Shown: positions 14,569 through 20,847 of the stretch, piece after piece
Layout of the letters: the number at the start of each line of letters is the position of its first letter
Numbering within the stretch: the stretch's first letter is position 1
From: Chitinophagaceae bacterium
GTDB lineage: Bacteria > Bacteroidota > Bacteroidia > Chitinophagales > Chitinophagaceae
Length of the DNA: 20,847 nt
Direction of reading: 5' to 3'
NCBI GenBank assembly: GCA_021151685.1
Contig: JAGKWS010000071.1
Location: 1-20,847, forward strand
Position numbers and translations under genes: made by a program
The notes under the pieces: generated by a model
What the model was told of the DNA's origin: nothing
The model's input: the letters and a program-made list of their open reading frames with translations, nothing else
Databases searched by the model: none

Positions 14569-15682
14569 TACATACCTCAATAACAGGCTCAATGGTCGCA
14601 TACAGGCAGGCAATCTGCGGTCGCTATCCGTTCTTCCTGCAGGTATAGACTTTTGCTCCAACGATTACCTTGGTTGGGCCACCAGTCCCCCATGGCCCGC
14701 ATCGGCACATATGCCCATGGGGTCTACCGGGTCGCGGCTCATATCTGGCAATCACCCCATAGCACAGCAAACCGAAGAAATAATAGCCGCCTTCCACCAA
14801 TCGGAGGCGGCTCTTTTGTTCAATTCCGGTTACGATGCCAACCTTGGCCTGTTTTCGGCCCTCGGCCACCGCGATGTCGTTTTTGTATACGACGAGCTTT
14901 GCCATGCCAGCATCATAGATGGCATCAGGCTGGGCATTTGCCGCAACAAGTATGCATTCCGTCACAACAATGTGCCACACCTGCAAGAGTTGCTGCAAAA
15001 GCATTGCGCACAGGGCCTGCAAGTGTTTGTAGCCATAGAAACCATCTATTCTATGGATGGCGACATAGCCCCCATAGCCCCCATAGCCCGCGTTTGCGAA
15101 CAGTACGGTGCTGCCCTCATTGCCGATGAAGCCCACGCCACCGGCATTTGGGGTACACAGGGCGAGGGGCTCGTTGTTTCGCTGGGGTTGCAGCAGCAGG
15201 TGTTTGCCCGTATCCACACATTCGGCAAGGCACTTGGTGGGCATGGCGCAGCCATAGTGGGCAGCAATGTGTTGCGTAGCTTCCTTGTCAATTTTGCCCG
15301 GTCGTTGGTATACTCTACCGCATTGCCTCCCCATAGCATAGCATGGGCACAGCAGGCATACCGGCACATGGCATCGCCTCAGTTTTCCAACACAGCCCTG
15401 CACCAGGTTATAGACCACTTTTGCCGGCAAATGCAACAGGCAGCTATACCCGGTTGGCAATCTTCACCTACGCCCATACAAATAGTGGTTACACCCGGCA
15501 ACGACAATACCCGGCGTGCCGCCGCACGGCTACGCGCCGCAGGCTTGCAGGTACACCCCATATTGCACCCTACGGTACCATTGGGTGCCGAACGTTTGCG
15601 CATTTGCCTGCATGCACACAACACCCCTGCACAGATAGATTTGCTTATTAATACACTACAAAATGCAATTACTTCCTCGTAA
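14555..15682 (+). CDS. bioF: 8-amino-7-oxononanoate synthase
   Basis: 375 residues. PLP-dependent condensation of a pimeloyl thioester with L-alanine, the first ring-forming step of biotin synthesis. Family marks: FCSNDYLGWA near the N-terminus (about 33-42), GSTGSRLISGNHP (about 56-68), the cofactor-binding DEAHATGIWG (191-200) and the Schiff-base Lys225 in HTFGKALGGHGAA. The frame is open further upstream inside bioB, but ATG 14555 gives the normal protein length and a 14-base overlap with bioB. The 3' end overlaps bioD by 20 bases. A short tandem CCCCATAG repeat around 15066-15090 encodes IAPIAPIA and appears harmless. Confidence 0.95.
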   Translation: MRPTDTYLNNRLNGRIQAGNLRSLSVLPAGIDFCSNDYLGWATSPPWPASAHMPMGSTGSRLISGNHPIAQQTEEIIAAFHQSEAALLFNSGYDANLGLFSALGHRDVVFVYDELCHASIIDGIRLGICRNKYAFRHNNVPHLQELLQKHCAQGLQVFVAIETIYSMDGDIAPIAPIARVCEQYGAALIADEAHATGIWGTQGEGLVVSLGLQQQVFARIHTFGKALGGHGAAIVGSNVLRSFLVNFARSLVYSTALPPHSIAWAQQAYRHMASPQFSNTALHQVIDHFCRQMQQAAIPGWQSSPTPIQIVVTPGNDNTRRAAARLRAAGLQVHPILHPTVPLGAERLRICLHAHNTPAQIDLLINTLQNAITSS

Positions 15683-16319
15683 CGCTATTGCCATTGCCGG
15701 CATACATACAGGCATTGGCAAGACTATTGTATCGGCAGCCATTACCGAGGCTTTGGATGCCCATTATTGGAAACCCGTACAAGCCGGCCTCGAAGAGCGC
15801 GACCGCGATACGGTAAGTAACCTCATTACAAACGGCACACAGCGTGTACACGCCGAAGCCGTTGCCTTGTCTATGCCTGCATCGCCGCATACAGCCGCAG
15901 CGGCACAGGGTATCACTATAGATTATACCACCTTTCCGTGGCCACAAACCACCCACCCCTTGGTGGTAGAGACCGCCGGGGGCATATTGTCACCCATATC
16001 CGATACCCAAACCATGGCCGATATGTTGGCCTGGTGGCAAGTGCCCATCATACTCGTTACCCAACATTATCTGGGCAGCATCAATCATACAGTGGCTGCT
16101 ATAGAGGTTATGCGTGCCCGTAGGCTACCCATAGCAGCATTGGTACTCAGCGGCAACAACAACCCCTCTTCCGAAAAATTTATTGAGGAATATACCGGGC
16201 TGAAGATTGCCGCCCGTGTGCCATGGCTTGCTGTACCTCATAACACAAACATAATAGAGTGCGCCACAGCCCTGCAGCCTTTGGCTAAGTATCTGAAAGA
16301 CAATTACTTGAACAGATGA
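15663..16319 (+). CDS. bioD: ATP-dependent dethiobiotin synthetase
   Basis: 218 residues. Carboxylates 7,8-diaminononanoate using ATP to close the ureido ring. The P-loop is GIHTGIGKT (13-21), Lys in the WKPVQAG strand follows, and the substrate/dimer motif is LVVETAGGILSP (about 99-110), where E. coli has VEGAGG. Length is normal. It starts within the end of bioF with a 20-base overlap. The partner aminotransferase BioA, which makes its substrate, is not in this window, nor are bioC or bioH, so the pathway must be completed elsewhere. Confidence 0.93.
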   Translation: MQLLPRNAIAIAGIHTGIGKTIVSAAITEALDAHYWKPVQAGLEERDRDTVSNLITNGTQRVHAEAVALSMPASPHTAAAAQGITIDYTTFPWPQTTHPLVVETAGGILSPISDTQTMADMLAWWQVPIILVTQHYLGSINHTVAAIEVMRARRLPIAALVLSGNNNPSSEKFIEEYTGLKIAARVPWLAVPHNTNIIECATALQPLAKYLKDNYLNR

Positions 16320-16412
16320 TGCAAATGCCAGTGCCGGCTACTATTCGTTTCAGTGCCCAAACCCGCATCAGCACTCATTTTTGGCATAATCTTTGCTACG
16401 TTTACGTGTTGG

Positions 16413-16440
16413 GGCTGTGTGTGCTACACATAGCCACTTT
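16413..16440 (+). terminator. Weak terminator after the biotin operon
   Basis: GGCTGTGTG (16413-16421) pairs with CACATAGCC (16427-16435) with one G-U pair and a 5-base loop, followed by ACTTTT. It lies 94 bases after bioD and 53 bases before the next ATG. It could instead be a leader element of the next gene. Confidence 0.4.
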
Positions 16441-16492
16441 TAAATGATTTTAGAGTTAAATTGCGTTGATATTGGAACCCGGTGATATTAAA

Positions 16493-18214
16493 ATGAAATC
16501 GACCCTGCGCCTGTTTATCCTGTTTGCCCTGGCCTTTATGCCATTCCTCGTTTCGGCGCAGGCATGGCAGTGGGCTAAGAATGCCAACAGAATGCGGCCC
16601 TATCCTGCCACTACATCATCTTCTCATGCATGGCCTATAGCTACAGACAGGGCAGGTAATGTATACATGGCCATGGCCAGCAGTTTCGACACAGTGGTAA
16701 TGGGTGCCTATACCCACCACTCCGAGCTGTTTGCTACTCAGGTTATCCTTACCAAATACTCGCCCTTGGGCGATGTTATATGGTCTATAGCCAGCTCAGA
16801 CGGCAATACCCTACCTATAGATATTGCTGTAGACCAAAACGATAATGTAGTTCTGTACGGCTACTTCACCGGAGACTATGTGCGTTTCGGCACCCATTCC
16901 ATCAACCGTTCGGCAGTAGCTGGTTATAATACCGGTTATCTTATCAAGTTCAATGATGATGGCGAGTTTCAGTGGGGTATCAATTCAGGCACTATCAGCA
17001 TAGGGCTGGAAAAACAGAAGTATGGCGGCGTTGCTACAGATATGTCGGGCAATATATATACTGCATGCACCTACTATGGCCCCACCAAGGTAGGCGCAAC
17101 TACACTTACCAATAGTGGTAGCGACGATATATATGTGGCCCGTTATTCGGCATCGGGTAGCTTTGTCTGGGCAAAAAATTTTGGTGGCGATGGCTACGAC
17201 CGCATATCAGATATTACAGTTACACGCGACAATACAATATACATAACTGGCGATTTCTCTTCCAACACCCTTACACTGGGCACCAATACACTCACCTATT
17301 CTGCCAGTACATACGCCATGGGGTTCGATTGCTACAACGTATTCGTGGCACAGATGACCAACAGTGGAGGAGTTACATGGGCCCGCCAGAGCACCGGCAA
17401 CACCCGCGCCATGTGCGTAGCGGCCGATGGTGCCGACAATGTATATGTTGGTGGCGTAATACGTAACGATACAGTTACTTTTGGCGGTCACAATGTAATG
17501 GGCAACAACAACAACCCATACCTGCTGAAGTACAGATCCAATGGCGATTTCGTCCGCGTATGGCCCTTTACCCAAACCGTACAGGCTGCCAACCCCGATC
17601 ATGCTATATGGGATATGACCGTAGACTTCTGTGGCAATGTATGGGTAGCCGGCGGTATGGATACCGTTACAGGCAATGGCATCTTCCTCGATACCACCAT
17701 CGTACTACCCCTGCCCCAATCGCCTGTCGATCCGCTTTTTGTGGCGGGCTACACCCCCTCAGGCAATTTGCTGGCATACAAGCGCATCAACTCTGGTGGC
17801 CGCAGCAATAGTGGCCTTGTTGCCGACCGTATGGGCAATCTGTATTTGTGTGGTTACTACGATGGGGCAACAACCCTACACGTAGGCTCCGATACGCTGG
17901 AAGGTATGTCTGGTGCCTATAAAATTGCCTTTACTGCCAAATATGCTACTGGTATTCTGTGCGCAGCATCGGTAACAGAGGCCGGCAATGGCCAGGCGGG
18001 TGTTATGCTGTTCCCCAACCCTGTAGAGGGTGTGCTTACCATTACAGGCCACACTACCGCCACAGACGTACACATAACCGATGTGACCGGCAAAACTGTA
18101 CTGCGCCAGCACATACCAGCCGGCAACGGCACCATTGCCACAGACAAGTTACTACCGGGTATGTATCTGGTGCGACTGAATGATTCTGTGGTCAGAAAGT
18201 TTATTAAAAATTAG
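16493..18214 (+). CDS. Secreted seven-blade SBBP-like propeller protein, T9SS sorting tail
   Basis: 573 residues. Signal peptide at about 1-22 (cut near VSA-Q). The body holds seven repeats built on D-x-x-GN-V/I-Y strands, for example TDRAGNVYMA, VDQNDNVVLYG, TDMSGNIYTA, VTRDNTIYITG, ADGADNVYVGG, VDFCGNVWVAG and ADRMGNLYLCG. The fourth is preceded by FVWAKNFGGDGYDRISDI, typical of SBBP-type beta-propeller repeats. Residues about 504-573 form a type A T9SS C-terminal domain, from LFPNPVEGVLTI to the ending MYLVRLNDSVVRKFIKN. It should therefore cross the outer membrane by the Bacteroidota type IX system and be released or attached to the cell surface. Ligand unknown. A TTG nine codons upstream is possible, but ATG 16493 begins the signal peptide properly. 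Confidence 0.88.
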   Translation: MKSTLRLFILFALAFMPFLVSAQAWQWAKNANRMRPYPATTSSSHAWPIATDRAGNVYMAMASSFDTVVMGAYTHHSELFATQVILTKYSPLGDVIWSIASSDGNTLPIDIAVDQNDNVVLYGYFTGDYVRFGTHSINRSAVAGYNTGYLIKFNDDGEFQWGINSGTISIGLEKQKYGGVATDMSGNIYTACTYYGPTKVGATTLTNSGSDDIYVARYSASGSFVWAKNFGGDGYDRISDITVTRDNTIYITGDFSSNTLTLGTNTLTYSASTYAMGFDCYNVFVAQMTNSGGVTWARQSTGNTRAMCVAADGADNVYVGGVIRNDTVTFGGHNVMGNNNNPYLLKYRSNGDFVRVWPFTQTVQAANPDHAIWDMTVDFCGNVWVAGGMDTVTGNGIFLDTTIVLPLPQSPVDPLFVAGYTPSGNLLAYKRINSGGRSNSGLVADRMGNLYLCGYYDGATTLHVGSDTLEGMSGAYKIAFTAKYATGILCAASVTEAGNGQAGVMLFPNPVEGVLTITGHTTATDVHITDVTGKTVLRQHIPAGNGTIATDKLLPGMYLVRLNDSVVRKFIKN

Positions 18215-18231
18215 TCATAAATACTTCTTAT

Positions 18232-18267
18232 AGCGGATGCTGCTTTATTGTATGCATCCGCTTTTTT
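18232..18267 (+). terminator. Rho-independent terminator after the propeller gene
   Basis: AGCGGATGC (18232-18240), 13-base loop, GCATCCGCT (18254-18262), then a run of six T. Perfect 9-bp stem, 18 bases after the stop codon. Confidence 0.9.
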
Positions 18268-18305
18268 GTGTATTTATTTGTACATTTTGTAACATACCTA
18301 AGTGG

Positions 18306-18313
18306 TATCTTCG
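18306..18313 (+). promoter_or_regulatory. Possible -7 box just before ispG
   Basis: TATCTTCG resembles TAnnTTTG with one mismatch. A TTTG lies 16 bases upstream (within ACATTTTGTAAC), where a -33 element is expected. Only five bases separate the box from the ATG at 18319, so transcription would begin at or next to the start codon and the mRNA could be leaderless. Confidence 0.35.
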
Positions 18314-18318
18314 CACCT

Positions 18319-20298
18319 ATGTTGCAGCAATATTGCGTATCTCTTACCGACTATCGGAGGCTTCCCACCCGAGAAATCAGCATTGGCGACCTGAAATTGG
18401 GTAATGGCAATCCTATACGGATACAAACCATGACCACTACCGATACTATGGACACTATGGGCACGGTAGCGCAAACCATCAGGTGTATAGAAGCCGGAGC
18501 CGAGCTGGTACGTATTACGGCCCCCAGCAAAAAGGAGGCCGAAAACCTACTGAACATAAAGAAAGAGCTGAGGGCACGAGGCTATACTACGCCCCTCATT
18601 GCCGATATTCACTTTACCCCCAATGCAGCCGAAATAGCGGCCCGCATTGTAGAGAAGGTGCGTGTAAACCCCGGCAACTACATAGACAAAAAGAAGTTCG
18701 ATTTTATAGACTATACCGATGCCGAGTATGCAGCCGAGGTAGACCGAATAAGAGAACGCTTTACCCCGCTGGTGCGTATATGCCGCGAGCATGGTACGGC
18801 TATGCGCATAGGCACAAACCATGGCTCGCTGAGCGACCGCATCATGAGCCGCTACGGAGACTCTCCAATAGGCATGGTAGAGAGTGCCATGGAGTTTCTG
18901 CGTATAGCCCGCTACGAAAGCTACCACCAGATAGTGCTGAGCATGAAGAGCAGCAACCCACAGGTAATGGTACAGGCCTACCGCCTGCTGGTACACCAGA
19001 TGCAAACCGAGTTTGGCGAATGCTACCCGCTGCACCTGGGCGTAACCGAGGCAGGTGATGGCGAAGATGGCCGCATCAAAAGTGCTATTGGCATTGGTAC
19101 GCTACTGGAAGACGGCATTGGCGATACAATACGCGTATCGCTGACGGAAGACCCCGAGTTTGAGATACCTGTTTGCCGCGACATAGTATCGAGGTACCCA
19201 CCGGCGAATAATAGAGCTATTGCCGACACTGCCATAACACTGCCTTACAGCCCGTTTGAGTATAAAAGGCGTAGCAGCCATGCGGTAGGCAACATTGGTG
19301 GTGGGCACGTACCTGTAGTGGTAGCAGCCCATATGCAGGCACCGGTTACCGTAGCCCATATGCCAGCCATAGGCTATACCTATGATGCAGCATCGGACAA
19401 ATGGAACATAAGCGACGGTGCTGCCGACTACTTTTATACCGGTAGCCACCTGCCCGACTTTGCCCTACCCGGCACCCTGAAGGTAGTAACAGATTGGGCT
19501 ACTTGGCTAGCAGCAGATGGTAGGGACCAGTATGTACCCATGCTATCGACCAGCGACTACCTCGCTACCGAGACGGTAGGTGCCGCTCTGTACTTTGTGC
19601 GGTGTGCGGCTGAAGATGACATCAGCCCCGCATTTACCGAACGCCTGCGCACTACACCGCAGGCAGTTGTGGTACTGGCTGCTGCCAACCACAACAACCT
19701 GAAACCCCTGCGTAACTGCATGATAACGCTGATGCAGGCAGGCATCACCAATCCGGTGATACTGGCGGCTACATCGGTATACGATACGGTAGACAAACAA
19801 CTGATAAGCCTTGCTACCGATTGTGGCGGCTTGCTGCTGGATGGTATGGGCGATGGTGTGCTACTACAAAACAACGGGCAACTACAGAATGTGTTGGTAA
19901 GCGGCCGCACCTATATGGAGGTAAAGAACAACGAACAGTTTCTGAACAATACTGCCTTCTCTATACTACAGGCTACGCGCACGCGCATTAGCAAAACAGA
20001 GTATATAAGCTGCCCCAGTTGTGGCCGTACCCTCTTCGACCTACAGGAGACTACCGCCAAAATACGGGCTGCCACCAACCACCTGAAGGGGGTAAAGATT
20101 GCCATAATGGGCTGCATAGTGAACGGCCCCGGCGAAATGGCCGATGCCGATTTTGGCTATGTGGGCAGTGGCCCGGGCAAAATAACCCTGTACAAAGGCA
20201 AAGAAGTAGTGAAGCGCAATGTACCCAGCGAAATAGCTGTGGGAGAGCTGATAACACTACTTAAAGAAAACGATGCATGGGTAGAACTACCCGCATAG
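18319..20298 (+). CDS. ispG: 4-hydroxy-3-methylbut-2-enyl diphosphate synthase, long form
   Basis: 659 residues. Converts MEcPP to HMBPP in the MEP pathway of isoprenoid precursor synthesis, using a [4Fe-4S] cluster. The N-terminal TIM barrel occupies about 10-285 (TREISIGDLKLGNGNPIRIQ, then LIADIHFTPN, MRIGTNHGSLSDRI and LHLGVTEAGDGEDGRIKS). An extra middle domain (about 290-550) is absent from the E. coli enzyme of about 370 residues but normal in Bacteroidota, Chlamydiae and plastids. The C-terminal cluster domain has Cys565-x2-Cys568 (SCPSCGRTLFDL), Cys599 (MGCIVNGPGE) and Glu606. The open frame runs 17 codons further upstream, but that part overlaps the previous terminator's T-tract, so ATG 18319 is chosen. 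It is probably transcribed alone, between two terminators. Confidence 0.97.
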   Translation: MLQQYCVSLTDYRRLPTREISIGDLKLGNGNPIRIQTMTTTDTMDTMGTVAQTIRCIEAGAELVRITAPSKKEAENLLNIKKELRARGYTTPLIADIHFTPNAAEIAARIVEKVRVNPGNYIDKKKFDFIDYTDAEYAAEVDRIRERFTPLVRICREHGTAMRIGTNHGSLSDRIMSRYGDSPIGMVESAMEFLRIARYESYHQIVLSMKSSNPQVMVQAYRLLVHQMQTEFGECYPLHLGVTEAGDGEDGRIKSAIGIGTLLEDGIGDTIRVSLTEDPEFEIPVCRDIVSRYPPANNRAIADTAITLPYSPFEYKRRSSHAVGNIGGGHVPVVVAAHMQAPVTVAHMPAIGYTYDAASDKWNISDGAADYFYTGSHLPDFALPGTLKVVTDWATWLAADGRDQYVPMLSTSDYLATETVGAALYFVRCAAEDDISPAFTERLRTTPQAVVVLAAANHNNLKPLRNCMITLMQAGITNPVILAATSVYDTVDKQLISLATDCGGLLLDGMGDGVLLQNNGQLQNVLVSGRTYMEVKNNEQFLNNTAFSILQATRTRISKTEYISCPSCGRTLFDLQETTAKIRAATNHLKGVKIAIMGCIVNGPGEMADADFGYVGSGPGKITLYKGKEVVKRNVPSEIAVGELITLLKENDAWVELPA

Positions 20299-20347
20299 TT
20301 GCCACCAAGACAGCGAACCAATACCTGATTACGCTCAATCAACGACT

Positions 20348-20377
20348 AAAAAGCACCACCTTTCGGTAGTGCTTTTT
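20348..20377. terminator. Bidirectional terminator between ispG and the DUF4402 gene
   Basis: AAAAAGCACCACC (20348-20360), loop TTTC, GGTAGTGCTTTTT (20365-20377): 12 of 13 positions pair. The A-run on one side and T-run on the other let it serve both convergent genes. Confidence 0.85.
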
Positions 20378-20486
20378 TAGTTGGTGGCTGTGTCGTTTCT
20401 ACTACTGTCCTATCTTCTTCGGCCACTGTTATGTATATACCCTCTCTTCCGTTCGTTTGCCTCTATGCTATTGGTATGTTACTATC

Positions 20487-20847
20487 TTAGTTATAGTTTA
20501 CTGTTACTGGTACGCCTGTAGCGTTGGTGTACAAACCACTTGCCTGACCAGCAGCCACATTCAGTGTAGCACCTACGTTCAGGGTTTCGGTACCGCCTGC
20601 ACTCAGCAGACCTGTTGTAGATGGCATTGATGTGAAGTTGTCAACTGTCATAGTGTGTGAAGCACCATCGCTGATAACACATGATGTAGGCAATGTGATG
20701 GCGTAAGTATAACCCGCCTGACCGCTTACTGCAAAGCTAGCTGCAGAAACAGTACCGGTAGTGGCTGGCAATGTAACACCACCTGCACCGCCTGTAGTAC
20801 GGGTACCAGCGGGGGCCAGTACTGCGGTACCTGCCAGTGTTGCCGAT
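20487..20847 (-). CDS. DUF4402 domain-containing secreted protein, N-terminus cut by window
   Basis: The last 119 residues are visible. The frame runs unbroken to the window edge, so a TTG at 20771 is not the start. The sequence is rich in Gly, Thr, Ala and Val, with the DUF4402 pattern: AVLAPAGTRTTGGAGGVTLP, then ASFAVSGQAGYTYAITLP, DNFTSMPSTTGLLSAGGTET and a closing ATGVPVTVNYN. The family consists of small secreted all-beta proteins thought to form surface or fibre-like structures, and the missing part should hold a signal peptide. It converges on ispG across a shared terminator. Members often occur in tandem, so further copies may lie to the right. Confidence 0.85.
   Translation of the reverse strand, partial: SATLAGTAVLAPAGTRTTGGAGGVTLPATTGTVSAASFAVSGQAGYTYAITLPTSCVISDGASHTMTVDNFTSMPSTTGLLSAGGTETLNVGATLNVAAGQASGLYTNATGVPVTVNYN

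Noticed and set aside
13636..14661. 341-codon minus-strand frame opposite bioB
   Set aside because: Antisense shadow of an unmistakable bioB with all catalytic residues.
15046..15100. Tandem CCCCATAG-like repeat as a phase-variation tract
   Set aside because: Only about three imperfect units, encoding IAPIAPIA in frame in a normal-length BioF, so slippage is unlikely to be selected.

Overview
The window looks like a chromosomal piece of a Bacteroidota bacterium, most likely from the Chitinophagaceae side of the phylum. The evidence is a secreted beta-propeller protein with a type IX secretion (T9SS) C-terminal sorting tail, the long three-domain form of IspG, a DUF4402 surface protein, promoter-like TAnnTTTG boxes and almost no Shine-Dalgarno sequences. 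The species cannot be named from sequence alone.

Region 1 (about 1-4130) is accessory in character. It is visibly AT-richer than the rest and holds short genes without obvious household functions: an orphan trypsin-fold protease-like protein, a membrane-anchored zinc-ribbon protein and three small acidic/aromatic hypothetical proteins on both strands. A repeat of about 115-120 bp occurs three times in the same orientation (1643-1757, 2366-2486, 3828-3947). On the minus strand each copy is the decayed 3' end of the same lost gene (ending ...WLDDGFDRL-stop) plus about 55 bp of its downstream region. That downstream part carries two hairpins, one of which contains the stop codon. The layout resembles a graveyard or recombination hotspot of exchangeable 3' cassettes, as in polymorphic toxin/immunity loci; that reading is inference.

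Region 2 (4128-5479) has a DUF4184 membrane protein followed by a gene-poor stretch bounded by imperfect direct repeats. The stretch has two strong perfect hairpins and one doubtful ORF.

Region 3 (5428-12134, minus strand) is a complete tripartite efflux operon read in the order tetR - tolC-like - periplasmic adaptor - RND permease. A terminator follows the permease gene. An 11-bp perfect inverted repeat overlaps the likely tetR promoter and is a good operator candidate. The permease has an unusual central insertion with two extra membrane segments.

Region 4 (12183-20377) is core metabolism: a TrmH-type RNA methyltransferase (minus), then a tight bioB-bioF-bioD biotin operon with overlapping genes and no bioA, then the T9SS-exported seven-blade propeller protein, then ispG for isoprenoid synthesis. 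Clear terminators follow the last two genes. The right edge cuts into a DUF4402 protein gene on the minus strand.

The most unusual part is the three-copy repeat/cassette region at 1640-4015; the rest is mostly recognisable families.
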